Origin: DASREM01 sp035652095
Lineage (GTDB): Bacteria; Acidobacteriota; Terriglobia; Terriglobales; Acidobacteriaceae
NCBI GenBank assembly: GCA_035652095.1
Contig: DASREM010000019.1
Coordinates: forward strand, 1 to 64,000
Length of the DNA stretch: 64,000 nucleotides
Direction of reading: 5' to 3'
The notes below the pieces were generated by a model that saw only the letters and a list, made by a program, of their open reading frames with translations, was not told where the DNA came from and did no database searches. Shown in pieces: positions 50,944-59,999 of this stretch. Positions within the stretch are counted from its first letter, which is position 1; each line of letters starts with the position of its first letter. Position numbers and translations under genes: made by a program.

Positions 50944-52689
50944 TCAGTGTGACGTTCCGGATGGGGGCGGTTGGGGAACAGATTCGGGTGCGGCGCCACT
51001 TTCCTGGATCACCAGTTCCTGATCAGCCTTGGTTGGCCCCAGGCGGCTGGTCTTGCCGGAAGGCCAGCGCACGAGAATGGAATCCGCGGTGGTCGCGTCA
51101 CCCAGTCCAAAGTGAAGGCGTGGGTCGCTGGCCGACTCGAAACTGCTGTTGGCGCGGATTTCGGATTCTTGCGTGAGCCCTCCTGCCTTTACCTCCACCC
51201 GTGCCCCAAACCCGTCGCGGTTCGAAATCGAGCCGACCGTCTTGATTCGCAGCCAATGTCCAGATTTCGAAGCGCCGTTTCTCAATAACACCGGCGATCC
51301 GTCGAGCACGGTCATAACAACGTCCTGCCTGCCGTTGTTCCGAAAATCTCCGGTTGCTGCGCCTCGTCCCACGTAACGGCGGGTAAGTGCAGAGCCCGCG
51401 CTGGAACTGATCTCGGAGAACTTACCATTCTGCGTGTTATGGAAAAGGAATGGGTGCTCGGCGTAAGTCACGCCGAAGGAATGCTGATCTACCTGCGGGT
51501 TGACGTGTCCGTTGGCGACGAAGACGTCTTTCCAGCCGTCGTTGTCAAAGTCCAGAAACTTCATTCCGAAGGCAAGGAAAGGCATGCTGATGGGCCCAAA
51601 GCCAGCGGGCCCGGCAAGATCACTGAACCCGCCATGCTGATCGTTGCGGTATAGATTATTGGTGTCGTCCGAGAAATTGGCCTTGATGATGTCTGGCCAG
51701 CCATCATTGTCGTAATCCTCGGAGTCAATGCCCATGCCGGCTTGTTCCCGGCCATCGGCGCTGTAGGCGACTCCGGCTTCGGCCCCTACTTCCGTAAACC
51801 CGCCCTTGCAATCGTTGTGGTAGAGCAGGCTGGGCGAGGAATCATTCGCCACGTAGATGTCGGGACAACCGTCTTTGTCGTAGTCGAGCCAAATCACCGC
51901 CAGAGCGTAAAAACCATCCGGATCGACCTTGAGCTTGTCGCTCACGTCGGTGAAGGTGCCGTCGCCGTTGTTGTGATAGAGACGATCGCGCGACCCCTTC
52001 AGACCGCGCGGGCCACAGGAGACAGCGATGCCGCGATATTGACAGAACGGCCCGACCCCGAAGGGGGGCAAGTGGTTCAGGTCGAGGTCCACGTAATTGG
52101 CGACGTAGAGGTCCAGCTTGCCGTCGCGATCGTAGTCTCCGAAGGCGGCACTGGTGCCCCACCGTCCACCGTCGTCCACCCCGGCCTGCGCGGTCACGTC
52201 GGTGAAGGTCCCGTCACGATTGTTGTGAAGAAGAACGCCGCCGTTCAGATAAGTGAGGTACAAGTCTTCCCAGCCATCGTTGTCGTAGTCTCCCACCGCC
52301 ACGCCGAACCCCCATCCGCAGCGGTTCAGTCCGGATTTCGCGGTCACGTCAATAAATGTGCCGTCATGCTGGTTGCGGTAGAGTTTGCCGGAATGACATT
52401 TGCTCGCGCGCATGTCCTCGAGCGTCGAACCATTGGTGAAGTAGATGTCCATCCATCCGTCGTTGTCGTAGTCGAATACGGCTACGCCGCCGCACATGGA
52501 GTCCATGATGTACCGCTTATCGAGGCTGCCGCAGGTCAAGTGGAAGTCGATTCCCGAGGCACGGGTTACGTCGGTGAACACAGCCGGAGCGATGGTAGCG
52601 GCGGCTTTCTTTGTCCTTGCGGCCTGACCGAGCAGCGACACGCTCGCCATGATCAGCGTGGCGAGAACGAGGCACCGCGTGGGCTTCAC
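50944..52689 (-). CDS. CRTAC1/ASPIC-UnbV family exported protein
   Basis: A 581-residue protein with a signal peptide and then repeated FG-GAP/VCBS calcium-binding motifs (VFDYDNDGWMDIYFTNG, VGDYDNDGWEDLYLTY, WLDYDKDGCPDIYVAND, FLDFDNDGWKDVFVANG). The C-terminal ASPIC/UnbV domain includes WLRIKTVGSISNRDGFGARVEV and VRWPSGKTSRLG. The D-x-D-x-D-G loops should bind calcium in an integrin-like propeller. The GTG start overlaps the stop of the upstream TPR gene (GTGA), so the two are translationally coupled and may form a complex. Confidence 0.9.
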   Translation of the reverse strand: MKPTRCLVLATLIMASVSLLGQAARTKKAAATIAPAVFTDVTRASGIDFHLTCGSLDKRYIMDSMCGGVAVFDYDNDGWMDIYFTNGSTLEDMRASKCHSGKLYRNQHDGTFIDVTAKSGLNRCGWGFGVAVGDYDNDGWEDLYLTYLNGGVLLHNNRDGTFTDVTAQAGVDDGGRWGTSAAFGDYDRDGKLDLYVANYVDLDLNHLPPFGVGPFCQYRGIAVSCGPRGLKGSRDRLYHNNGDGTFTDVSDKLKVDPDGFYALAVIWLDYDKDGCPDIYVANDSSPSLLYHNDCKGGFTEVGAEAGVAYSADGREQAGMGIDSEDYDNDGWPDIIKANFSDDTNNLYRNDQHGGFSDLAGPAGFGPISMPFLAFGMKFLDFDNDGWKDVFVANGHVNPQVDQHSFGVTYAEHPFLFHNTQNGKFSEISSSAGSALTRRYVGRGAATGDFRNNGRQDVVMTVLDGSPVLLRNGASKSGHWLRIKTVGSISNRDGFGARVEVKAGGLTQESEIRANSSFESASDPRLHFGLGDATTADSILVRWPSGKTSRLGPTKADQELVIQESGAAPESVPQPPPSGTSH

Positions 52690-53795
52690 TGGGTGGGTCC
52701 TGAGGCCATGCCCCCGGTTTGAGGCTGCGCCTTCTTCAATTCGACGAACTTCTGCCGCTCCGCGCGGGCCTCGTCAGAATTGCCGGTTTTTTCCAGTGCC
52801 CGCGCCAGTTGATAGTGGGCGCTTGGATCATTCGGATTTAACTGGGAAGCGCGTTTCAGCCACAGGATTGCTCCCGAAGCGTCGTCGGCCAGCAGCAGCG
52901 CTTTGCCCAGGTCATAGGCGGTATCGGCCTTCTGCGGTGCAAGCTCGAGCGCTCTCTTTAGTTTCGGAATGGCGGAGTTCCAGTCGCCGGATTCCAGCAG
53001 GCAGTGTCCATAATGCGCGAGCACCAGCGGATTGTCAGGCGTGCGCACCGCTTCTTTTTCATACTCGGCGAGCGCTTCCGGGGTCCGGCCAAGGCTTCCC
53101 AAGGCATAGGCGAGGTGATAGTGGCCTAAAGGCACGTCGGGGTTTTGGCGCAGCGCAAGCTTGAACTGGTCAATTGCCTGTACGGTGCGGTTGGTGTTTT
53201 GATACGCCGTTCCTAGCAAAACGTGCGCCAGCGCATCGGAAGGCTTGAGCTTCACCGCTGCTTCAAGTTGTTCGGCGGCAGGAGCGAATTGATTGTCCTG
53301 GAGAAGCACCAGGGCGGTATCGAATTGAACGTCAAATTGTCCCGGTTGCAAGCGTTGTGCCGCATGAAGGGCATCGAGCGCCGCCGAATTTTGGCCGGCT
53401 TTGAAATAGGCGAGTCCCATCCAGTGTTGCAGTTGCGCATCGCGCGGCCAGCGCGCCACCGCTTTCTTGCCGAACTCCAGGGCCTCATCGAGACGGCCCA
53501 TCTCGAGAAAGGTCAGCAACAGGCCGCGATGCGCAGCCAAATCGTTTGGCGCAACCCGGAGCGCGTCCTGAAACAGGGACTCCGCCTGCGGCAGATTGCC
53601 GGAGTCAAGCGCCGCTTGGCCTTTTTGAATCAAACTCTGCGCCTGCGGTGAAGTCTGCGCCGGTGCCCTTACAAGCAGTCCCAGACAAACCGGCAAGAAC
53701 AGCGCAGCCAAAGCTGAGGAGCGGGCAAACTTTGCCCAGCAACCTTGCCAAATTAGCTCTGGCTCGAGGCCGAAAAAGGGAAAAAGACGCTGCAT
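52686..53795 (-). CDS. Exported TPR-repeat protein coupled to the ASPIC gene
   Basis: About 369 residues, signal peptide in the first 50 (SSALAALFLPVCLGLLVRAPAQ), then about nine TPRs (AQSLIQKGQAALDSGNLPQA..., LAHVLLGTAYQNTNRTVQAI...). No other domain. ATG 53795 with AGGAACGG upstream is preferred over an open frame starting at 53933. It ends overlapping the CRTAC1/ASPIC gene, a frequent pairing in Acidobacteriota genomes. Probably a scaffold for the partner in the periplasm. Confidence 0.85.
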   Translation of the reverse strand: MQRLFPFFGLEPELIWQGCWAKFARSSALAALFLPVCLGLLVRAPAQTSPQAQSLIQKGQAALDSGNLPQAESLFQDALRVAPNDLAAHRGLLLTFLEMGRLDEALEFGKKAVARWPRDAQLQHWMGLAYFKAGQNSAALDALHAAQRLQPGQFDVQFDTALVLLQDNQFAPAAEQLEAAVKLKPSDALAHVLLGTAYQNTNRTVQAIDQFKLALRQNPDVPLGHYHLAYALGSLGRTPEALAEYEKEAVRTPDNPLVLAHYGHCLLESGDWNSAIPKLKRALELAPQKADTAYDLGKALLLADDASGAILWLKRASQLNPNDPSAHYQLARALEKTGNSDEARAERQKFVELKKAQPQTGGMASGPTQ

Positions 53796-53996
53796 GGAAC
53801 CGTTCCTGCATCGTAACGTGAGGCCCGTAGCGGAGGCAAACCTCGGAGGAAGAATGAGTTGCTCGATGCACAAAGGTACAGGTCCATGCGTACTATCGGT
53901 CTCCTGCCCATCTGAGTTCAAGGAAGGCCCCAAACCTGCCGTTGATGTCTAGAGAAATCGTGTTGGTTTCACTCGACGTCGAAACGGAGAACGTGC

Positions 53997-54428
53997 ATGA
54001 CTATCGATCCATCATCCGGCAGTACGGTTCGTGAAAGCGTGTTGCAACTGGCGAGAACAAAGTTGCAGGGCGCGCACGAGGATGTAAAAAGCCGCAACGG
54101 CCACATTCAAGCCATGAAGGACGACATCAAGGCAGGGAACCTGGAGGCTGCCCAGCAGGAGCGTGAGGCAGCGCTCGCAGCAGAACAAAAAGTTCTCGCA
54201 GACCGTAGCGCTCTTCTTGATTTCCACAAGAGCGTCGGCGGAATACGCGCGGATATTGCTCAGCGGGGCCAGGATTTTCTGACTTTCCGGACGGATATGC
54301 AGGCGGGGGATATTGAAGGGGCGAAAGCTGCTTTCCGGGCTTTCCACCAGGACCAGCGGGAGATCGTGAAGGATCTGCAGGCCCTTGGGCTGAACCCGTC
54401 TCCGTCGCCCTTCAGCGTGACCGCCTGA
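53997..54428 (+). CDS. Helical coiled-coil hypothetical protein
   Basis: A 143-residue hydrophilic protein predicted to be almost all alpha helix with heptad-like spacing (EDVKSRNGHIQAMKDDIKAG, QQEREAALAAEQKVLADR). No signal peptide and no family recognised. ATG 53997, weak ribosome binding site. A strong terminator follows 20 bases after the stop, so this is a single-gene transcript. Confidence 0.7.
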   Translation: MTIDPSSGSTVRESVLQLARTKLQGAHEDVKSRNGHIQAMKDDIKAGNLEAAQQEREAALAAEQKVLADRSALLDFHKSVGGIRADIAQRGQDFLTFRTDMQAGDIEGAKAAFRAFHQDQREIVKDLQALGLNPSPSPFSVTA

Positions 54429-54448
54429 TTGTTTATTGCTCCGCATTC

Positions 54449-54477
54449 AAGACCACGCCCAACGTGGTCTTTTTTTT
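54449..54477 (+). terminator. Rho-independent terminator
   Basis: Nine-pair stem AAGACCACG/CGTGGTCTT with loop CCCAA followed by a run of eight T. It ends the coiled-coil gene and is one of the clearest terminators in the window. Confidence 0.9.
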
Positions 54478-54533
54478 ATCGAACTCTGGTTCGCGATCAT
54501 CTGAATCATTGTTGCGAAATTTATGGAGGCTGC

Positions 54534-55004
54534 TTGGATCTGACTTCCCATTTTTGCCGGCTCTTCTCTTACGACGCGTGGGCGAATCGCGAAGTGTTTC
54601 GCGCTATGGACCAGGCAAAATCATTTTCTGCGAAATCCCTCAAATTGCTGGCCCATGTGACGGCTGCGGAGCGGCTTTGGTGGGACCGGTTGGAGGGGAA
54701 ACCGCAGTCCGTTCCAGTTTGGCCGGACTGGACATTGCGGGAAAGTGAATCACGCCTAACGGAAATGGAGCGCCTGTGGAAGGAATATCTCAAGGCTAGA
54801 AAAGAGGATGACTTTGCCAAAGCGGTGTCGTACGTCAACAGCAAGGGCGAATCCTACAGCAGCACTCCCTATGACATCCTGGTGCATGTGATCACGCATT
54901 CCGCCTATCACCGCGGCCAAATCGCTGCAGACATGCGGGCAGGCGGTCTCACCCCTGCCTATACCGACTATATTCACGGGGTCCGGCATGGCCTCGTAGA
55001 ATAG
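54534..55004 (+). CDS. DinB-family protein
   Basis: About 156 residues. Four-helix DinB-like fold: LTSHFCRLFSYDAWANREVF, HVTAAERLWWDRLEG with its His, and HVITHSAYHRGQIAADM with the H-x-x-x-H metal-ligand pair. Proteins of this type bind a divalent metal and include thiol transferases. The TTG at 54534 follows GGAGG by four bases. The in-frame start at 54429 would lie within the terminator, so it was rejected. It is followed after five bases by a methyltransferase gene. Confidence 0.82.
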   Translation: MDLTSHFCRLFSYDAWANREVFRAMDQAKSFSAKSLKLLAHVTAAERLWWDRLEGKPQSVPVWPDWTLRESESRLTEMERLWKEYLKARKEDDFAKAVSYVNSKGESYSSTPYDILVHVITHSAYHRGQIAADMRAGGLTPAYTDYIHGVRHGLVE

Positions 55005-55009
55005 TTGCG

Positions 55010-55435
55010 ATGGGAATTCTGACATTCAAGGGTGTGTTTCTCCTGCAATTGTCGGCAGCCGCGGGCATACTCGCGTTCATTATCTTTGCCCCGGGCGAGT
55101 GGAACCTGCAGCGCTGGGCCGGAGTTCTGATCGCCATCCCGGCTACAGTTCTTCTCTTCGTTGCCCGATTTCAGCTGGGCCGGTCGTTCGCGGTGCGTGC
55201 CGAAGCCCATGAATTGGTGACCCATGGCATCTACTCCAAAATTCGCAATCCCATTTATATATTCAGCGGCCTGCTGCTGTTGGCGCTCGCCCTTACTGTG
55301 AACAAGCCCGCGCTCTTCCTTATGCTGCTGGCGCTCGTTCCAGTCCAAATCCTGCGCGCCCGCAAAGAGGCCGCCGTCCTGGAGGCCAAGTTTGGAGATG
55401 AATATCGCCGTTACCGGCAGAAGACCTGGCTTTAG
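55010..55435 (+). CDS. Isoprenylcysteine carboxyl methyltransferase-like membrane protein
   Basis: A 141-residue integral membrane protein with three to four helices and the conserved C-terminal ICMT/PEMT pattern (GIYSKIRNPIYIFSGLLLL, then ARKEAAVLEAKFGDEYRRYRQ). Members transfer methyl groups from SAM to lipids or thiol groups; the substrate here is unknown. It is five bases after the DinB gene in the same direction. Confidence 0.82.
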   Translation: MGILTFKGVFLLQLSAAAGILAFIIFAPGEWNLQRWAGVLIAIPATVLLFVARFQLGRSFAVRAEAHELVTHGIYSKIRNPIYIFSGLLLLALALTVNKPALFLMLLALVPVQILRARKEAAVLEAKFGDEYRRYRQKTWL

Positions 55436-55461
55436 GTCGTGATACCCTCTGTTCATCCATA

Positions 55462-56523
55462 ATGCACAATCGAATGAAGAAGACCTTCTTTCTTTTTTCT
55501 GCTCTATTCCTGTGCGGCGCCTTGCTGCTGGCTGCAGTTCCTCCGAAAGTTCAATCCCTGCCAAAGCCGGTTACGAACAACGCCGTCGCCGCTGTGAAAA
55601 CCCGAGGCGCGCTGTTGCTTTTTTCGCTGATGGGCATGGGACCGGACAAAACATGGAATGCGATCACCAACTCGGTCTATTCCCTCGACGTGGATACATG
55701 GAAGTGGTCCGAGGCGCGTCCGGTCCCCGGTCCGATTGGACGAATCGCGGCCACGGCGGTCGGCGCCCGGGAACACGTCTTCCTGTTTGGTGGCTATGTG
55801 GTGGACGCGCAGGGCGGGGAAACTACCGTTCCCGATCTGAATGTCTATGAACCCCTGACTGATCGCTGGCTGCGCGGCGACGATATTCCGGTGCGGGTAG
55901 ATGATTCCGTCGCCGGCGTACGCAATGACCGCTACATCTACCTTGTCAGCGGATGGTCCAACGACGCTGCCGTCCATAACGTCCAGGTGTACGACGCAGA
56001 AAAGAACCGCTGGTTCCAGGCGACCCCGATTCCCGGCACTCCCGTTTTTGGACATGCTGGCGCGTTAGTGGACGACACCATTGTTTACGTGGACGGCGCA
56101 TATAAAAACCCTTCTGGTGAACCCAAGTACATCGCCTCGGACGAATGCTGGATGGGCAAGATCGATCACAAAGATCCAGCCAAAATCGTGTGGAGCAAAC
56201 TGCCCGCCCATCCCGGCACAGCGCGCTACCGGATCGCGGCGGGCGGTTCAGGCAAGGACGATAAGATCTACTTCGCCGGTGGAACCGACAACCCGTACAA
56301 CTTCAACGGAGTCGGGTATGACGGCAAGCCTGCGCAACCGTCGCCGATGACTTTTGCCTTCAACCTGAAGACCAGCAAGTGGGAGACAGTGAGCGACAAG
56401 AACTCTTACCCGACGATGGACCATCGCGGGCTGATCGCCCTGCCACAAGGATTGGTGGTCATCGGGGGAATGGACAAGAACCAGACTGTCACGAGCACCG
56501 TCTCGCTGCTTCCTCGAAAGTGA
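55462..56523 (+). CDS. Exported kelch-repeat protein
   Basis: A 353-residue protein. Signal peptide (FFLFSALFLCGALLLAA), then five or six kelch blades with GG-containing strands (FLFGGYVVDAQGG, YLVSGWSNDA, YFAGGTDNPY, VVIGGMDKNQ), a beta-propeller. Related to galactose-oxidase-like/kelch proteins; no catalytic residues for oxidase activity are obvious. ATG 55462, or ATG 55474 four codons later, could be the start. Confidence 0.82.
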   Translation: MHNRMKKTFFLFSALFLCGALLLAAVPPKVQSLPKPVTNNAVAAVKTRGALLLFSLMGMGPDKTWNAITNSVYSLDVDTWKWSEARPVPGPIGRIAATAVGAREHVFLFGGYVVDAQGGETTVPDLNVYEPLTDRWLRGDDIPVRVDDSVAGVRNDRYIYLVSGWSNDAAVHNVQVYDAEKNRWFQATPIPGTPVFGHAGALVDDTIVYVDGAYKNPSGEPKYIASDECWMGKIDHKDPAKIVWSKLPAHPGTARYRIAAGGSGKDDKIYFAGGTDNPYNFNGVGYDGKPAQPSPMTFAFNLKTSKWETVSDKNSYPTMDHRGLIALPQGLVVIGGMDKNQTVTSTVSLLPRK

Positions 56524-56642
56524 ATCCGTACCGGCCCAGTAACCTGGCGCCAAGCGAAGTAAATTCAGTGTAGGAGAAACGTTCGTAATCTGCAGCCATA
56601 AAGAGAGTGATTGAAACTGTTGCATGTGCCGATGAAAGGCGC

Positions 56643-57032
56643 ATGCGCGCTCTCCGCCTGCTGATTCTCTTGATGCTCTGCTGTGGCGCTTCCCAGGCGC
56701 AGGAACTGCCTGACTTATCTTCAGCGCACCGCTTTTGGGACAAACCGAACCAGGTGCTCGTACTAACGCACGTTGCATTGGAAAGCGCTGACTTCGCGAT
56801 CACACACCGCAACTTGAGCCGCGGCGGGCGCGAGCTCAACCCCATGGGCAAAGCACTCTGCGAAAGCGGTACCGCGGGCCAAGTCACGTTCTTCGCCGCC
56901 AGGGCCGCTGCTGTGGGAACTATGGCCTACCTGTTTCACAAAACCAGGCATCACCGCCTCGAGCGCGCATTTCTGATCTTTGCGAACGCAGACTCGGCGT
57001 TTGGCGTCACTTACAGCTTCGCGCACCGGTAA
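56643..57032 (+). CDS. Small exported membrane hypothetical protein
   Basis: A 129-residue protein with a signal peptide (LRLLILLMLCCGASQAQ), the segment HRFWDKPNQVLVLTHVALESADFAITHRNLS, and a C-terminal hydrophobic helix. It is a type seen in Acidobacteriota without known function. ATG 56643 has AAAGG eight bases upstream. It ends three bases before the convergent TauD-like gene. Confidence 0.7.
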   Translation: MRALRLLILLMLCCGASQAQELPDLSSAHRFWDKPNQVLVLTHVALESADFAITHRNLSRGGRELNPMGKALCESGTAGQVTFFAARAAAVGTMAYLFHKTRHHRLERAFLIFANADSAFGVTYSFAHR

Positions 57033-57035
57033 CGC

Positions 57036-58088
57036 TCAGGCCTGATTCAGACGGTCCAGTTCCTCGGCTGTAATCAAGTCTCCGAGCGCAACCAGGATCT
57101 TCCGCGGCCCAACAAACGGATCGCGCGCGTGCGCAACCAGCATGTTGTCGAGCGTTACCATGTCTCCTTTTTGCCATTGGAAGCGCACCGCGTGCTTCTC
57201 GTAGGTTTCGCCGACGTGGTCCATCATGGCTTCGGTGATCTCAGATCCATCCCCGAAGTACACATGTCTTGGCAGGTCTTCGGGTTTGAGCAGCGAGAGC
57301 AACGAGGCGCGCGTGTCAGGATCGAGGCAGTGGGTATGGTGCAATTGGACCTGGTTGAAGAATATCTTTTCCTTCGTTGCATAGTGAATGGCGACCGCGC
57401 GGCAATGCTGCTCCAGGCGCAAACATTCACCGCCATGGGTCCATTCAAAGCCGAGTCCCGCTTTGCGGCAGTGCTCGTTCACCTTCTCCTTATCGTCAGT
57501 GCGGAAGAAGGTCTGCCAGGGAACGTCCACGCCGGGCGAGAAGTTGCGAATGTACTTCAGGCCTCTCTGCTCGAACATGTCGCGGACTGTTGGATCAAGA
57601 GCGCGGTACACCAGTCGGCAATCCACCACCGGCGAACATCCGCCTTCCTTGGCTACGATCACCGAGAAGAAATTGATCTTGCGCGGCCAACTCGTGAAGT
57701 GCGAGCTTTCCTGGTGGTAGAGAATCGCCTTGTCATCCGGATACCAGGTTGATGTGTAAACCTTGCACTTCGCATCGCCTTTGGGTAAATCTCCATAGTC
57801 GGCGTAGAGCTCGTTGCAGATTGCGCTGGCCACGCGTTCGAAGTCTTCCGCGCTTTGCAGATTGAAACCTCGGTATAGAAATCCGCCGTGCTTGTAGAGC
57901 TTCTGCTCGAGATCCGCACGATTGCTGCGAACCCAATCCGCAAGATCCACATCCTCGATGGCCGGTTGCAGGATCAGAGGCAGATCCCTTCCTTCTCCCG
58001 GCGTGCTTTCTTTCACCGGACTGAAGTGCGACAAGTCAACGGTACTTCTGCGGGCGGACCGGATGTTCTTTTTGAGTAAGGTCTCCAT
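57036..58088 (-). CDS. TauD/TfdA-family Fe(II)/2-oxoglutarate dioxygenase
   Basis: A 350-residue enzyme of the TauD family. The 2-His-1-carboxylate iron site is H125-x-E127 in LYHQESSH with the distal H320 in LVAHARDPFVGPRK, and the 2-oxoglutarate-binding Arg follows. Glu replaces the more usual Asp in the first motif. Overall it looks like the dioxygenases of amino-acid or peptide hydroxylation (SyrP-like) rather than taurine metabolism. ATG 58088 has AGGAGAAA upstream. It is a single gene. Confidence 0.88.
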   Translation of the reverse strand: METLLKKNIRSARRSTVDLSHFSPVKESTPGEGRDLPLILQPAIEDVDLADWVRSNRADLEQKLYKHGGFLYRGFNLQSAEDFERVASAICNELYADYGDLPKGDAKCKVYTSTWYPDDKAILYHQESSHFTSWPRKINFFSVIVAKEGGCSPVVDCRLVYRALDPTVRDMFEQRGLKYIRNFSPGVDVPWQTFFRTDDKEKVNEHCRKAGLGFEWTHGGECLRLEQHCRAVAIHYATKEKIFFNQVQLHHTHCLDPDTRASLLSLLKPEDLPRHVYFGDGSEITEAMMDHVGETYEKHAVRFQWQKGDMVTLDNMLVAHARDPFVGPRKILVALGDLITAEELDRLNQA

Positions 58089-58408
58089 GGTTTCTCCTGC
58101 GGGTTGTTCGGGTCGAACGATGTGGGGGTTTCCAGGGGAGTGATAGAAAGTAGCAGGTGGTGACCGGAAAGCCTGTGATTGAGGTCACAAGCGGATGTGA
58201 CGCCGAAGCACAACCCTTTAAGGAATGGGGACTTGTAATATCAAAATATTTCCGCGGCTGCTAAAACCGGTCTTCGGAGCTCCGTGCAGGGCCAACTGTC
58301 CCGCTCCCCGCAGTCCAATACATAGCTGCGCTTCATTCGACAAAATGGAAGGCGGGGGACCCGGTTCGATCCGCCCGCCTTGGCTGGCTCAGGATTCTTC
58401 AAAAAGAA
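58089..58408. other. Intergenic region with the terminator of the glutamate-synthase-like gene
   Basis: No gene seen in these 320 bases. The right end holds the terminator described separately; the left end should contain the dioxygenase promoter. Confidence 0.4.
58341..58381 (-). terminator. Rho-independent terminator of the diaphorase/glutamate-synthase operon
   Basis: Stem AAGGCGGG (58349-58356) and CCCGCCTT (58374-58381) with a T-rich stretch after it on the minus strand (CCATTTTGTC). It lies 28 bases past the stop codon at 58409. Confidence 0.75.
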
Positions 58409-59986
58409 TTAAGCCAGTATTTCCGCCGCTTCTTCTTTGTCTACCTCAGTCACTAGCGGAATGCCGCTAATGCGCGCCGCGTCCGGTGTGAGGGCCGCGA
58501 TGTCGGTGCGGTCAATGTACTTGCACCCGAACTTCCGCGCACCCGCCATCAGTTGCCGCAACCCCTGCGCGACCCGTTGATAGTAGGTATAGAAGCCGAT
58601 CGCTCCGGTTGGAAGTTTGTTGAAGCGGTCGCCATACTTCTCGCGCAGTTCGGTGGAGCTGACGAACACTTCATCCACCGTGGTTCCGAAGCGCTCGATA
58701 TAGATGGGTAGAGAGCTGCCTTCGATGGCCTTGCCGATATTCTTGGCCACCATGGCGGCGGCAAGCGGGCTGCGTGCCCATGCGATCATCTTGACATAGG
58801 GAGCGCAGAGCGCGAAGCCTTTGAAGATCTGATCTTCGAAGGTGAACCCACCCGCAAGTGCGATCGGAGGAACATACTCCCCTTTGCGCTTCAGTTCGTC
58901 GAGGTAATTCCGCAGCATCGAGTGGAGTTCGATTCCGGGTATTCCCCACTCGTTCATCATGCGCCAAGGGCTCATGCCGGTGCCGCCGCCCGCCGCGTCG
59001 ACGGTCAGCAGATCCAGTTTCGCCAGGGAAGCGAATTTCACCGCCCGAGCCAGATCCACCGGACGATACGCTCCGGTCTTCAACGTAATCCAACGAGCGC
59101 CAGCTTTGCGCAGTTCCTCGACCCGCTTGAGGAACCCATCCTTCGTGACCATACCGACACGCGAGTGGCGCTCGAACTCATGGAAGCTCCCCCGTTTGAA
59201 GGCTTCGATAACGACATGGTTTGTGGGATTGGGGAGCACGACATATCCGCGGCGATGGAGTTCCTGCGCTTTTGCGAGGTCCTTGATCTTGACTTCGCCG
59301 CCGATGTCTTTCGCGCCCTGTCCCCACTTCAACTCAACTGCCTTCACGCCCAATTTCTTGATGGCGAATTCCTGCACTCCCAGGAGCGTGTCCTCGACGT
59401 TCGCCTGGACGAAGACTTCGCCGTAACCATCCGTCTGCCACTCACGGAAGCACTGCACGCGCCATTCCAGGTCGGAGCTGGAAATCACTTTGCCATTGTC
59501 GAACTTGGATTCCATATCCATGCCGACAACATTCTCGCCGATCGCGATGCCAGTGCCGGTAATGGCGGCGCCTACAGCCAAGCCGGGCCAGTTGTTCTTC
59601 GCGACGTTGGTGGAACCCATGGCCGCGACCGTGAACGGCAGTTTGTACTTGATGCCGTTGTCGGCGCCGATAGTGGTCTCCAGATCCACGGCAGGGAACA
59701 GAGCCCGGTTGGAATCTTCTTCAATACCCCAGGCGCCCGCAGCGCGGCCAAGGATGGTGAAGTGTGACAGATCCACCGGGTAGTCCTTCTGGGACGCGGT
59801 GGTGATGATGCCGAATGGCTGCGGATAGATCATCTCGGCGCCGCGATAGGCACTCTTGCCAATCTCGCACATGCCGATACAGCCATCGACACAGGTTGCA
59901 CACATTCCACTAAACGGGCTGACCGCGTCCTCGGTGCGGTTCTTGGTCAGCGTGGCGGCGGAGGCGTTAAGGCGCGTATAGGTCAT
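58409..59986 (-). CDS. FMN-binding glutamate-synthase-domain protein
   Basis: A 525-residue protein with the FMN-binding central domain of glutamate synthase (GltB large-subunit type): GGTGMSPWRMMNEWGIPGIEL, KTGAYRPVDLARAV, and the FMN-phosphate segment PPIALAGGFT. The N-terminus carries four cysteines C29, C32, C36, C40 (CATCVDGCIGMC) that probably bind an iron-sulphur cluster. No glutaminase domain is present. Genes for an NADH diaphorase precede it in the operon, so electrons may reach its FMN from NADH by a path of iron-sulphur clusters. The substrate is unknown. ATG 59986 with GGAGA upstream. Confidence 0.85.
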   Translation of the reverse strand: MTYTRLNASAATLTKNRTEDAVSPFSGMCATCVDGCIGMCEIGKSAYRGAEMIYPQPFGIITTASQKDYPVDLSHFTILGRAAGAWGIEEDSNRALFPAVDLETTIGADNGIKYKLPFTVAAMGSTNVAKNNWPGLAVGAAITGTGIAIGENVVGMDMESKFDNGKVISSSDLEWRVQCFREWQTDGYGEVFVQANVEDTLLGVQEFAIKKLGVKAVELKWGQGAKDIGGEVKIKDLAKAQELHRRGYVVLPNPTNHVVIEAFKRGSFHEFERHSRVGMVTKDGFLKRVEELRKAGARWITLKTGAYRPVDLARAVKFASLAKLDLLTVDAAGGGTGMSPWRMMNEWGIPGIELHSMLRNYLDELKRKGEYVPPIALAGGFTFEDQIFKGFALCAPYVKMIAWARSPLAAAMVAKNIGKAIEGSSLPIYIERFGTTVDEVFVSSTELREKYGDRFNKLPTGAIGFYTYYQRVAQGLRQLMAGARKFGCKYIDRTDIAALTPDAARISGIPLVTEVDKEEAAEILA

Positions 59987-59999
59987 GGCAGTTTCTCCA